Shown here one piece after another: positions 46,130-59,583 of a stretch of 64,000 bases of DNA. Below the pieces are notes generated by a model that ran no database searches, was not told the origin of the DNA, and was given only the letters and a program-made list of their open reading frames with translations. A program made the translations under genes and the position numbers. The stretch is from Zygnema cylindricum (lineage: Eukaryota > Streptophyta > Zygnematophyceae > Zygnematales > Zygnemataceae), in NCBI GenBank assembly GCA_037447655.1, contig JBBHKE010002506.1, positions 303,152 through 367,151 on the forward strand, written 5' to 3'. Position 1 is the first letter of the stretch. Every line of letters starts with the position of its first letter.

Positions 46130-49100
46130 CTACTTTGTGGGTTGAGTCATCATTCGCAGCTCATTGGCCACCTCCTGAAAGGTCGGTCGTTGACTCGGGT
46201 CTCCAGACCAGCAACGTTCCATCAGAGCCTTCCAGGCAGGGTCACACCATGAGGGTATGGGAGGTCGAAGGGTATTGTTCAAAATCCCACCTAAAAGAAC
46301 AAAGATTGGTTCCATGAACCAGCGTTATTAGGGATAACAGGAATTGGATTTGGAAGTTCTTTGCTGGTCTTTCATGAAGTTACCCTTCCTGACTTCTTTT
46401 ATTCAACAACTTAGCACTTTCAGGATGTTCAAGCTATATGCCTCACAATGACACGCCAGCTTTAAGGAACCCTAATAGTCACTTCACTGTTTTGCGAGCC
46501 AGAGAGACTTATCCAGACAGGGAAAGTTTCATCAAGACTCTCTACAAATAGTGCAAATGTTACAGAAACAATAAGCCTTACAATCAAGCTGCAAGGAACA
46601 AGATGTGCTAACCCTATCAAACATTCTTGCTGCTAAAAATTTGGCGTCCACAACTTTCACGCATTGTCCACGTATGAGTAAGGGCCGTGTCAACTACGGA
46701 GCACTAACAAAAAAGGAACAAGCAGTCCAGCAATGCTATGGTGAAAAAAACTTTGTACTTATTCACTTGACTAATAGACGCAACTGACTAAGCATCTGAA
46801 AACTCTCCTTACCAATAATTGCACCATAATGCATATGTGCATACGGCTCCTCAGCTGTCAATAGCTCCCACATACAAATGCCAAACGAGAACACATCCAC
46901 CTGCAAGAAGATTTTTTACGGATTCAAGTCCGGGTTAAAATAGGTGCACTTTAAGTTGCATACTGATAGATTCGACAAGGATCCCAGAGAACGACAGGAA
47001 ACAGCAATAAACCACAAAAAGTAGGAGACATACATCACTTCCTAAAAGACTTCCTGGAACCAACTGCGAGCAAGAAGCAAATAACTTCTATATAATGGCA
47101 AGGCTTGCAAACCTTTTCAGTTACAAGGGCACTGCGACCATCCAAAAGCTCAGGCGCCATCCATGGTAAAGTTCCCCTCACACCTCCTGAAACCATAGTT
47201 TTGTGCTTCAATTTTGAAAGCCCTAAATCCCCCACCTGCACTTGAAAAAAAATTATATCAATTGTTCATTCAACAGAAAACTAAGTCTCCAGAAGAGAAA
47301 AAAAAAATTTGTCCCAAAAAAAAGCGTTCAGTGAAATATTAACCACGAAAAACTAAGGCCTACTGACAACAAATAATAGCTGCATTGTGGGGGTATCCTA
47401 AAAGAATCCATAACATCTTATAGTGGACATTGATCAAACTGAACAACCATGTTGGGATAAAGTGCTAATGTGGATACAATGATCCATATCAGATGATGCT
47501 GGAAGAAGCAGAAGATATGTGCTTTTTGGCTTTAAAAGTGGAAACAAAGTAAGATAACATTGTAAGATTGCATCACTGCATACCACTTTTTTCAGTATTC
47601 ATAAGTTATAAGCGCTCTAGTGTATCACGTGCAAGACAATCAAAGATGTTCTCATTTTCAACAACCAGTTCGGCCCTGATAACAAATTAGGGCCTGGTAG
47701 TCAACATACGTTTTGACTGAGTCAATTTGCTAATTTACCAATATTGAAACAGAATGGACGAAAATCCATAAAAGGCAAGGTGATGTTACCATGGAGCTAT
47801 TTGTTTGCCATTCAAATCATTACATTTCAAGTCCAAGCAGTCTGGGGGGTAAGTAGGCACCTTGCAAATTGGTCTTTGTGGATCCCTCAGGTTTACCAGG
47901 AGATTGTCACATTTGAGGTCAAAATGTACAATATTCTTGCTATGCAAGTACTCCATACCGAAAGCAGCATCCATAGCAATAAGAATCCTCTTTCGCCGAT
48001 CAATCGACCTGAACATAAAAAAGTACAAAGCTTTAAAATAAGAATTTGCGGTAAACAAACTTTTGTTGGCAAAACTTTTGTTTATTTAGTGAGCAATTGC
48101 AATGTTTAAGGCTCCATTACATAATTTTCAAATCCATGAATACAGGCTGACCCTTCCAAACTACACAATATGAACACGGGATCAGTTTTGCACAAGCATG
48201 CATAAATGGAATGAGCATTCAACACATGCAGTGACTACGGTACAAAATTATATCAACAAAGGGAAGCGTATCTTTTCTCCACCCTTCATGGCAGCTGTTA
48301 TATTCATGCGTGTAGCACACTCAGAGAAGAACGTGAGAGAAGAAAGAAGTGGAGGATACTGTAAGGTTGGCGTATTAGAGGAAAGATTGTTTCACAAGTA
48401 CAAAGCTAGGTTCAACAAGACCTAATGCAAAAGGTGACCAACATACAAAAGGTGGCAATATAACATCCAGCTGACCCACATGGAAATCTCAATTATGCTT
48501 CACCAATAGAAATGACATTAACAAAAAAGCGTAAAACTTAAACCACACCGAGACTATGCGAGAAATGTCAGATATGGCAATGTACTCTTCTTACAGCATG
48601 GATGGAAAGCACCACAGTACAAAACTAATGATCTCACTGTACATAGCATGTATGTACAATTATATTAGTTTGTACAATTTTGCGTACATGCAAAGCTTCG
48701 TACATAGTAACCATCCAGTAAAAGTGTTAAAAAAGGCATCACTGCACTCGTCATAAAAATGTTGTTTGTACAAGCCCAAATCTAAATTGGCAAAACATGG
48801 AACATGACTGTCCATCTATTGGCAAGAGACAGCTTATAAAACGTATGAGAGACAGCTTAATTCACGCGATCGTATTAATTCCTCACGAAGTTGACATACA
48901 ACAGGGATTTCTATGTTTTTGGTTTCCAGTTTCCAGTTTCGATTCAAGCATCAGTTTTCCGCTCCCTCGTATCTTCTCGCAATTCGCATTGGTACTTCGA
49001 CAAAAGAAAAAAATTGTACGAAAAAAAAAATGATAATTTTTGAAGTTTGTATAGCGTGAAAAAAAAAAATTTGTGGGCAGGTGTACAGGAGCATGTTACA

Positions 49101-52100
49101 GCAGAAATTTCTATCCATAAAGCCACAATTCTGGGTGATGGCAGTTTACCTGTCTTTTTTTGACAGGACTTGTTTCAGAGAGCCGTTAACCATGTATTCT
49201 GTCACAGTCGCGAGGCTTTCCCCAGGTCCATCATTCACGACCCCATAAAAAGCCACAACATTTGGATGGTGGAGAGCACCTAATATACAAGCCTCTCGCC
49301 AAAAATCGTTGATCTGTTCAAAACCCATCCCGAATGAGCACAACATAATCCACTCCTCGATGTAATCATAGTCTAAGATAAATCACCATGCAGACATGAC
49401 AATTGCAGATATGACAATTGCGAGTAAGCTGGTCAGAAAGTGGCTTTTCTATACAATATCTAATGGTCCTCCCCACGAGCACATAAACTTACCTGGACAG
49501 ACAAATGGACAAGTGAAGACAATCATCTGGAGGAATTGTCCATTCTACTCTTACAACTCATCAGAATCCACAATATCTTCAGCATAGAAAGTACACAATA
49601 ACAACTCACCAATCGATCTTGCTCTGGATGACCCTCGAATACAGTTGCTTTGATTCTCTTTATTGCCACATCTGTTCCACGCCATTTGCCGTAGAATACT
49701 GTTCCATAAGTTCCAGAGCCAAGTTCTCTAAGTTCCTCCAAATCCGCATTTGGAATTCTCTGGACAGCACAATCAACAAAAGATTCAATGTCATCACTTG
49801 CTAGAGCTCTCCCCTCCAATCACCCAGTGCAGCTTTCTCGTTTTATATTACAAGAGTCACAGAAGCCTTAGATAATCTAGAAAGAACAAAATTAATCACT
49901 AAAGACACACTAAGAACAGTATCGAGCCAACTATGAGACATAAAAGGAATCATGATCAATAGACTACTGAACAATTGGGAACAGACTAGATGTTGTTAGT
50001 CGTTGGAAGGGGCACAATTACTATAAAAGAGAGTTAACGAGCTAGAAAATAAACAACCCTTGAATAAACCATATTACTCTTTTAGTGCACCTTGGAAAGA
50101 GATAGGATGGCCTATGGCTTTAGGATCCCAAAACTACACCTCTCACGGCAAAGAGTCTGGAGACCACACTAAATGTGGGTACTGCTTTATGGACCCAATA
50201 CATAAACTATGTGGACCCCGCGTATATGCGTATATGAACGTGTTGGAGCCCCAATAGTTTTAGTCCATATTATCAACGAATTCAGATTTCTTACAACAAC
50301 GTGATACAGTTTTGCTATCAACAGTAATCCGAACATGGGACCGGAACTCAAAAAGTTTCCCATCTGTAAAGGAGGTCATAAATTCAAAAACAGGCTGAGT
50401 CAGGAAGGACCATGACTAAATAATGATCAGATGATACAACCATTAAGCATTTTGAATCTGGAAAGCACCAACTAGAAGCGAGCCTAAGGTATAAATTTCA
50501 TGCCTGCTGATGTAAAACCTGTTATCAAACAAGATATCTACCTGCAATGAGTCTTCGCCACTTGAACGCTTCTCCGCCAACGGAGAGATCAAGTTATCAG
50601 CAGCTTCCACAGCCTCCTCCACGAGTTCGTTCTGTTGTAAATACACCATAGCAAAGAAACAGTTAGACATCTGGAACAAAGTTCTCAAGAAGAATCAGGG
50701 TAAGAACTGCACTAGCATCCAATATTCCTCGGTGGTCAAGACTAGAAATTGTAGGGCCAAATAATCAAAGAACTTATCCGTACTGGCTGTTGCAACAACC
50801 GCCATCAATGATTAATTTTTTAGAATGTACAGAAATACAACCAATAGCACCCATCAAAGATAATGCAGGAAAAAAAATACTGAACCAGCTGACGACAAAG
50901 AGAAGTCCGCTTAAAGGTAGTGCAAGTCATTTGAAAAACGCTCTTACTTCTTTGTTCCTTGTCTCCTCCTGATCTTGTGCCAATTCCAGTAAATCAATCT
51001 CCAACTCCCCAATCATGTCCTGTTGGTCCTTAGTCCTAGAAACATCGTCAACTGGAACAGTCGCCGCAACGGCATGGGCACTAACAAGGTGCTTACTTCC
51101 AGGCTCATTGTGGGCAGAGCTGGACACCTTTGAATTGACATGCCCACTCTTACTCATTGAATTTTCCATCTCATTTCTTAAAGGGCTTTTTCCAAGTGGA
51201 CTGCCGCCCAAAACGGCCGCAGCAACATCCTCCGCGACATGGCGTTCCCTCCTTTTTTGATAGCCAGAAATTGATATCCTCTGAGTTCCTGGTCTCTCTA
51301 ACAAAGATGTACCAAGGGACATCACATCAGATTGCGGTGCCCCAGAGTCAGCTTCAGAAGTTTCCAGATTTGTTGCACCATTGGTCAGTGTATCATTTAC
51401 TACTCTCTCCACTACTTCTGGAATAGTGGAAGGAGCAATGTCTTCCTGACTGTTGCCCTTGGTAAGCTGCAACTTTAGCCCACCTATTTGACTGGATTTC
51501 TCCGCAGCACCATCTTCTTCAGCTAACAAAACCCCCCCTTGTAAGTCGTTCCCCAAATGCTTTTGTACCAGATGAACTGGTTCCAAACTTGACTCTGCCA
51601 TCCTAGTCTTTCCTTCCAAGTCCCATCCTTCATACAGACTTCCTCTCTTGTCTACTCCCGTCCGTGCAGCTTGAACCTGCGACTCCGATACATTCTCAAC
51701 GCCAGAAACCTCGCTTAACATGCCTCCATGACAGTCATCAGCTTCAACATTTTCAGTACCCGTGATGTCACTTGTTACACGCATAACACCTGTAAGTTCT
51801 GGCCTGTAACCACCCACAAATGAGCTTCCCTTTCCTACCTTGTTCAAAGCCAAACTGTGATCGACAACTGGGTCTTTGCCCAGCTCCACTCTCGCTGTCA
51901 AACCTAAAGCCAGTGCCTCCAGCTGCGGCGAACTCAAATTGTGATCAGGTTGGGCGGCTATGGGCTCAATAGGAGCTCTAACTCCCTCTTGATTCTGACC
52001 AAAATGTGGACCAAGCTGGAGCCTATCGACAGTTTGATAAGGCAAATTATCAGTGATTGGAAAACCCATGGAAAACAGTTCGTTCTTTGGTTCTAGAGAC

Positions 52101-55100
52101 CAATCAATGGCCCCATGATCTGTCATGCTTGTAACTTCTCCCGGACGCATTGCAACTATGTCATCATGAGGCTCAGGTTTGACAAGTGGTGGTTGCATGG
52201 CCCTGTTATCATTCAAAAGCAACCAATCTTGACTCACTTTCTTGTGGTTATCATTAGGTCCAGCTTGGCTCATCCGTCTACCACCACTTTGGCCACCCAC
52301 ACTCTTACTTGGTACTGGATGAATATCAACAACAGACCCATCAAAAAAAATAGCATCCTCGTCAGAAAATGCAACCAAAGGATCCTCTGCCACTTTGTCT
52401 GGAAAGTTATAAGGCTTATTTTTTTCCAAATAGTGATGAGACCTTGAAATATCTTCAATGGCAGAAGAATCCTCAGTAGAATGGCTGCTCAGGCCAGACC
52501 AGATCCATTTCCGCCCATCTGACTCTCTCATGGATCGTAACGGCTCCTCGGGTGCAGCCACCACTTCCCCTCCTCCAAGACCCAAAGCATTCCATCCAGA
52601 CTTGCCATTGTCTCCAGGACCCTTCCTAAATTCTGGAAGCTCGTGCCCCTCAGGGACTTCCGAACTCATCCCCAAGAAAGGCATACCACCTCTGGAGTCG
52701 GCTGCTGGTAGACCTTGCCCTCGATCTGCCCTTGTCAGCAACTGTCCCTGGTTCTTCGCTACTTTTGAAACGACAGTACCAGATGTTGGCCCCTCCCATT
52801 TATTGCTAGAACCTTCAAAACCCTGAGACATCCCATAGTCGTCAATAGGACCATTTCTCTGAGGCCTACCATCATTCCAAGGATTACTATTTGGTGGTAT
52901 AACATTCCCAACAAGATCTCCAACATTCATTAAAGAGTCTAAATTATCTGGGAATTTCGGCTCATCCACTACCCTCTGCCCCCTTAAAATCTGGCCAGCA
53001 GTCTTCCCTTTCATCATGTTCTGGCGGAGTGGGTCTTCCCCAAGTCTAACATTGATATCAGGCAAACCCTTCGGCATTTCCAAGTTTGCCTGTGAAGATG
53101 GACGAATTGGATCATTCCAAGAGAGATTCTCCACATTCCGGCCTTGCCCAGTAGAAGATGATCCTAGGCGTCCAGAACCAAGCTGTTCCAAAAACCGAGT
53201 ACCCCAAACTCCAGAAGCTTCTGCCCTCGGCCAGGCTCCATTCCACTGCGATGCCTGTGGTAAAACCTCAACGTCCCGTATAGGCCCGAAAGACATATCT
53301 TCTAGTTGCCCTTGATTTAACAGTTCTTGCTTTGCACCTTCATATGCCTGCCCAGGTAGGCGACCAAGCTGCTGTTGCTTAGATCCATTCAGAGGACGAG
53401 TAAAGCCAGCATTTTGCTCCACAGAGGACCCCCATTCTGTAACCCCGAATTTCTCGTTGTCTGGAAGGCCCATTGTTTCTTGACCATAAACCCGTTGTGG
53501 AAGTTGCTCTTTATCAGCTCCATTATCGAAGGGCTTTAGCTTTTGGGGCTGATACTGGAGACTTGGTAACGGTTGGAGCTGAATGTCTCCCATGCACTGT
53601 TCCCGAAGAACGTCTGTGGGACAGTATTTACCTTTTCCACCCACACCTCCCCGATCTACAAATCTACTTCCCCTTACATCTGCTTGTAAAGGACTGCCAT
53701 TCTGCGACCGATGAATCCCCTCTTCTACAGCAGCAAATTGGGCTTCCGAAGCCATCAACCCCTGCGGATATTGCAGTTTCTGACCATCTGGGCCGGTAAA
53801 ATCAGCCTGATGGTGCCATGGTAGACCAAGCGGCACATCAGACATACTTGGCCGTGATTGGTTTGAATTTGCCATGGCATCAGGTGATGCTTGAGCTCCA
53901 CCAGCCGGCCAACGCAAATTGTCCGTCTGAAATGGGTTGGTACGCGGTGAGGAAGGAGGTGGAATTCCACTCCGTTGTGGATGAAGGTTGTTATCTTGGT
54001 AGTTGAGCATGCTATTTGACGGCCTTCGGTTATGATAGTAACCACGTGTATCAGCAGAGAATTTATGACCATCACCATCCCCTCCATCCTTTACTGAGGC
54101 TAACAATTCATCTCTACTTAGTCGCTGATCACCATGAAGGAGACTCCCATCATTAACAACCCATGTGGGCTCAGTCAAGGGACGAAAAGCTTCATCTGTG
54201 GAGATTCGTCGCAAATACTGCTGGTTTTGCTGCGCCAAGCCACCTCTAGGAACAGGCTCCTGTGGTGATGTTGAATGACCCTCCTCCCCGTAATTAGGGA
54301 ACCTAGTTGACCCAGTAATTGGAGGTCCTTCAAGCGGATGTCCATGCTGCTCGTAAATCCCTGAGTCCGTATGGTGCTGTTGGAAATCAATTTGACGAGT
54401 CTGGAGTGGTCTCTGCCGCGATAACCCTGTCGCTTCCACTGATTCAAACTCTCCATGCCAAGCAGGCATGCTGCTCCCAGGGTGACTCTCAAGCCCACTA
54501 ATTCTACTGCCTGCCATGACACGAGGTGAACCTCCAGTTACCCGAGAATGTTCAGGAAAGACACTTCTAGCTACTGCTCCATGACCTGCAGCATGCCCCA
54601 CAAAAGAAGGATTCGCCGGTCCTGAAGTAGAATGATCACCAAGCCTTAGAGGAACAGACCCTAACATCGTCGCTGCCCCCGCATTTACATCTGATAACAT
54701 TGGGGTACCTGTCATCACATCAAAGACGGAGGATGTAGAGTTGGCATGTTCATATTTCAATTGTTCAGTTAACTGGGACCATAATGGCCCAGGTGCATGA
54801 GGTGATTCGCTGTGGACACGTGGAGAAGGTGGATCTGTAAGCATTGGCCTTGAAGTTTCCGGCACACCCAAATTGAGGCGAGCAAGTTCTGGGCGCCTAT
54901 GGTCCAACTGGGGATCAAACTTCAAACTAAGATCTTGTTGACTGGGAACCTTAACATGACGCATTCCAGCGCTAGTTGGTGGGGGAGCATCTTGCCGCGC
55001 CAACATCTGATGAGCCACAGCTCTCGCTTCATCTAGATCTTTCTGACGCCTTGGAGAGGGGGGTGCAATACCCGCAGGCACATCATCAAAAACCATGGTT

Positions 55101-57785
55101 GATAAGCCTCCTTCTACGGGAGACTGAGGATCGATTGCTGAGTTCGGTAAAGAGAGTTCCTGTAACTCTGACAACATCATCAGATCTAGGTCATCCCTGC
55201 GTCCATGTGGTGGTGACCGTTGGCCAGGAGCTGGTGAGGATGAACCAGACTGTGGAAGTGATGAATGTCCTGATGGTGGTCCGGAGTACCGACCTGTTGT
55301 TACAAGCCGGTTTACAGGTGGCAATAACTTTTGCTGTACAGAAGTCAAATGAGAACCACCCGGCTGACTGCTGCCTCCCACATGAACTGGAGGCAACAGC
55401 ATGGAAGAATCTGGAAGCTGAAAGGGGTTTAATTGAGGTCCACCGTGTCCTGTTTCCTTCCCTGCCAAAAATATTGATACTTGTCCAGGAGCTTGAATCC
55501 GTGGAGACGCTTGTCCGGACGGTGCAGCAGAGCGATTACGAGAAGCAGGAAGCTCCAACAACTGTGCGGCAGACCGAGACTGCTTCATTGACAAGGGTGG
55601 AGGCAAAAGCTTATCCAGCTGGGGAGCAGGCTGTGATGCAACAGATACCAGCTCATGAAGAGGACCACTCTGATGTGTCTGCATCAACGGTGGAGCCCGA
55701 ATTGTTTGGAGCCCACTGGCACCACTAGCCCATCCTTGCTGAAGGTCCTCTGTATATCCCTTTGTTTCAAATAGAGCACCTTCAACCAATGCTTGCAAAT
55801 TTGACTGGCTAGTACCAGATCGGGAATTGACAGCATCAAAGTACCTTGTATACTCTGTGGAAGTGTTTCCTGACGTCACAGCCATAAATTGGGCTTTTGG
55901 ATCCTCAACAGCATAGAGGAACACCCGAAGCCGGGCTTGTGTCCCCGTACTTGATCTGGCTTGTAAGTGGTCATACTCCTCCATCATATTGACCAAGTCT
56001 TCATCAGAAGATACTGTTACTAAAGCATCAAGATCCTCGTTTGGCAGCTGCACAAATGAAAAAAAAATTGTTAAAACACCTGACAGACAACAAGCAGTTG
56101 TTGTTACCTGACTGAGTGCAGATTGGGCCTCGTTTGAGCTGAAAACTGAAACATTTAAAAAGTTTATTCTTTCTGCATCATCCGGAAGCAACCTCAAAAG
56201 CAAAACAAGGACCTAGGGCGAGTTGACAACATTTTTCCAAATTTCTTACGTTGCTACAACTGTTCACAACCTTTGCTTGCCACCTCCAGCATACGACAAG
56301 AATGCATGAGCAGAAAATTCCAACCAGTGCAGTAAACTCTTGAAAAAGTTTGGCTTGCTTAAATACAGACTATGTTAACAAAATGAAAAACCATAGGTCC
56401 TGTGAAACAGGTTGATGCATTTTCAGCAATAAAAAAAAAACAAGAATTGTCTGGCCACTCATGCCTGCGAGAGAATTGACGAAAATAGAAGGAAAGACAA
56501 TCTATCAAAAACCATCAACAGCAGATTATTTGCTCAGCTTCACCCATAATAATAAAGACATCCAGCCAGATATTTCAGAGAGTACGTAAGGACGGAAATG
56601 GCACACCTGGTACTTCAACGTCAAATTTTGACCATAGTGTTCCTTCATTTTCACCATGAGGTCCTTGTAAGTAATGTTCCGAAAAAACACCATGATGCGA
56701 GTTTCACCACCAACATATCGTAGTTTACCATCCCCAGGCTTAGGAACAATCATGCCTCCATAACTGCACAAAAGCTTCACTCGAGCAGCTGCACCATCAC
56801 CAACATGGCTAACCGTACGCCTTTGTTGTGGATTCAAAGTCGGAGGATCCACAAGTAGATGGTTGAACATTCCGGCTTCAGCACCTAAATCCTCGTCCTC
56901 ATCTTTGTCCCCGTCAGATTCATCATCCTCCTCATCAAGATCGAACACACCTCTGGCTTCCTGGTGAAGGCCAGTGCGACTTTCAGGCTCTGTAAACTGC
57001 AGTTGGCTTGAATTCTGACTACCACCTTCACCTAAAGCTTGACTAAAATAGCCCCCCCTAAACTTGAAACTCTGTTCTCCGCCTGCAGGCTTTGGAAATG
57101 AAATTGAAGTTGAATCTCCAGAGGTCCTTGCATTTTGTTTTTGGAAACCAGCCATTCCGGCCACCGGCTTTGATGTCATGTCACTGTGGATACACGGTTG
57201 GTCCTCAAAGGATTCTCCCGTCAACAAATCTTCTCCTCCAACGTCTGTCAAGTCAAAGGTTCGACGGAAGCCTGACCGCTGACCATCTCCTTTCTCCAAA
57301 TCCCTTTGACCAATTCCACTGAACGAAAGAAGGTCGTTCTCTATATCATTTTCTGACACGCTTGCTGGCTGCTGTGGCGATACACTCTGGGCAGAAGAAT
57401 ATTCGATTTCTGTTCCTGCTACAAGTCTGGGATCCAAAAGGCCGGCGTGAGTAGGGGCATTCATATTCATTTTTCCTCCATGTATCCTAATATCCTTCCC
57501 ATTTTCGGCTTCAGGGAATCTCGCTATGACATTTTGGCGCCCATACACCTCTCCTAAGCTCTTCCTTCCCTTTTCATTGTCCGAGCCAGACCATGTATTT
57601 TCCCGAGATTTTAAATGTGAATTTGAATATGGCTGTCCCATAGGATCAACTAAAGTGCTGGCAAGTTCCTCCTGGTCCAAGTCTACCAAGCTCTGATTAT
57701 CGGCATCATCGTATGACTCATCTCCGATGGAAGACGATTGCCAAATATCACCCTCTCCACTTGAAGACGCGATCTTTGAAGTCAT
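46130..57785 (-). CDS. PB1-domain Raf-like (MAPKKK) protein kinase, nine exons
   Basis: The architecture matches plant B4-type Raf-like kinases, which act in osmotic-stress and ABA signalling by activating SnRK2 kinases (family knowledge). The model joins, from the 5' end, 56607-57785, 50948-56047, 50542-50631, 49610-49813, 49150-49313, 47861-48008, 47113-47235, 46813-46900 and 46130-46290. All junctions are GT-AG and in phase: 2,418 residues, nearly twice the usual plant size. An acidic stretch (about 285-305) precedes a PB1 domain (about 336-442) with [18 protein letters not shown] and the acidic [16 protein letters not shown] long Gly/Ser/Pro/Gln-rich disordered region fills residues 450-2090, all in one 5,100-base exon. 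The kinase domain (about 2145-2412) has GSGTYG, VAIK (Lys2175), HFDLKCDN (Asp2276, Phe in place of the RD arginine), GDLGLSK (DLG for DFG) and WMAPE. Both substitutions are usual in this subfamily, so it should be active. Confidence 0.93.
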
Positions 57786-58564
57786 TGTTTGTGAAGGTTG
57801 CGGAAAAAATCGATTTACAGGATATCACTGATTTTTGAAACAGAAAAGCATCGCAAGACAATTGTACACGATAGCTGACCAGATAAAATAAGCAGCCTTC
57901 GGATGTTAAAAAATGTCAGAAGTATAAGCGAAGCAAAAACACCAAAGAATGACAAAGTATTCTTTGGCGTTTGAAAGCAATTACTTCTGCTTTAGCTACT
58001 AACCTGGAACCCTTCCGAACAAACTGCGCGAACACTCCTTTCTCTGCTGCAACAACAAAAAAAAACTGAAGATAGTTGGTCTATCGACAGTCAAATAACG
58101 ACAAAAAAAACAAAAGAATGAATTAACTGACAGTAGCTGCGCTAAAAACCAAGAATCCGCGAATGATAGAGCCTCTCTCATGACGACATCATATCCATGG
58201 ATTAATAACCCATGGCTCATCGCCAGTGAAAATCCTGCAATGTTTTACGGTCTGTTATAAATGGAGAGTTCACTTGTTCGAGATGGCATACGAGTGACAT
58301 GTATACACGTGCTTGGACCACATGGCGACTGCCAATTGGCACCTTGCTTTGAAAAGCAGGCAGTCTGACTTTTGTGGCGATCGAGTTCAAAATGCAAACT
58401 TTGCAGGGAGTCAAATTTGCAGCATAGAACAGGTACTACTGACGTCGACAATCTCGGTCCGTTACAAGTACAGTACCGGGCGTGTTAACTGAGGCCAGCC
58501 AGCTGACTGGAGATGTTTGACCAGACATTTTAAAATGTTGGAGCGCGCCAAACATTGTCAGGCA
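57786..58564 (-). promoter_or_regulatory. 5' flank and likely promoter/5' UTR of the Raf-like kinase
   Basis: Non-coding DNA upstream of the kinase ATG (57785). Splice-like signals suggest a possible 5'-UTR intron, but I cannot fix it. No core promoter element is convincing. Confidence 0.35.
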
Positions 58565-58790
58565 AATACACCGCGCATCGTTATTAGTGTCAACGACACT
58601 AATTTGGGTTCTTAAAATTTTGATTTTTTTCCTCAAATAGGATACATGATTTTAATTTTTCCTTGACGTTAATTAAGGTACCGTACAAAATAGCGTAAAG
58701 GACGAATTACAATAATATCTAAATAGTGTGGTGTACGGTCGATGTCAAACCGTACATAAATGTACCTTTTCCATACGAAATATTTTAGGG
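58565..58790. mobile_element. 5' fragment of the MITE seen at 19678-20272
   Basis: AATACACCGCGCATCGTTATT is followed by GACACTAATTTGGG and TTTTTCCTTGACGTTAATTA, in the same order as the full copy. The right end is missing; the homopolymer tract begins where it stops. Confidence 0.6.
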
Positions 58791-58868
58791 TTTTTTAGGG
58801 TTTTTTAGGATTGGGGGGGTGGGCTTTTGAAAAAAAAAAAAAAAAAACCGGAAAATGGTACGGACCCC

Positions 58869-58900
<32 letters not shown>

Positions 58901-59052
58901 AGCGCCCGCCACGGGGGGGGGGGGGGGGGGGGGGGGCTTTTGAAAAAAAAAAAAAAAAAACCGAAAAAAAAAAAAAAAAAAAACCGAAAAAAAAAAAAAA
59001 AAAATCTGGAAAAAAAAAAAAAAAAATCTGGAAAAAAAAAAAAAAATCTGGA
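58791..59052. repeat. Homopolymer cluster: poly-C facing poly-G, then A-runs
   Basis: About 30 Cs (58870-58899) are followed by a short GC-rich spacer and about 24 Gs (58913-58936). Around them are A-runs of 14-20 bases spaced by CCG or TCTGG, giving about five irregular units of 18-22 bases. The C and G tracts could pair as a hairpin. Exact run lengths are unreliable in any assembly. Confidence 0.85.
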
Positions 59053-59054
59053 TA

Positions 59055-59147
59055 TTTAACTTCTCCGTACATGGTCTCGATATATCGATTATCGGGTAGC
59101 TAAAATTCGATAATATCGAATATCGGCAATAGGTCCTCGATACCCAA
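59055..59147. mobile_element. Right-end fragment of hAT-D
   Basis: TATCGATTATCGGGTAGCTA ... GGTCCTCGATACCCAACA matches the right end of hAT-D at 61850-61925. It is cut on the left by the homopolymer tract. Confidence 0.6.
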
Positions 59148-59374
59148 CACTACACCGCCAATCGTTATTAGCGTGTAAGTTTTTTTAGCGTATACGAATA
59201 ATTAGCGTGGTTTACGCTAATTGGGAATTTGAAAATTTTCGAAGAAATCGTCTATTCTAATTAGGAATCAGGGTTTTTTTTAAATAGTGTGGATAATTCT
59301 ATTTGAGAATAAAAAAAAAAAAAAGCGGGACGGGATTAGCGTACACAACGCTAATAACGATTGGCGGTGTAGTG
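59148..59374. mobile_element. MITE-E, copy 2
   Basis: A 227-base element from CACTACACCGCCAATCGTTA to TAACGATTGGCGGTGTAGTG, nearly identical to copy 1 at 37819-38044 in the same orientation. It abuts hAT-D on its right and a hAT-D fragment on its left. Confidence 0.82.
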
Positions 59375-59583
59375 TATATTGTAGTGTTGGGTATCGGGTA
59401 AATTCATATCGCGATAATCTATTCGATATATTGAATATCGATCGAGAAGAATCCTCGATATATCGTACCGAGACCAACAAAAATTATCGCAATATATATC
59501 GCGATATATAGTATTTTTTAAATTTAATATTTTTAGTTTTTTTATATAATATGTTATTTTAGCGAAAAAGTCCAATTGTCTAA

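Noticed and set aside
54976-55728. A 250-residue plus-strand frame
   Set aside because: Antisense shadow of the 5.1-kb kinase exon, which has domain and splice support on the minus strand.
58785-59103. Lys/Pro/Gly-rich and Phe-rich frames
   Set aside because: They come only from homopolymer runs.
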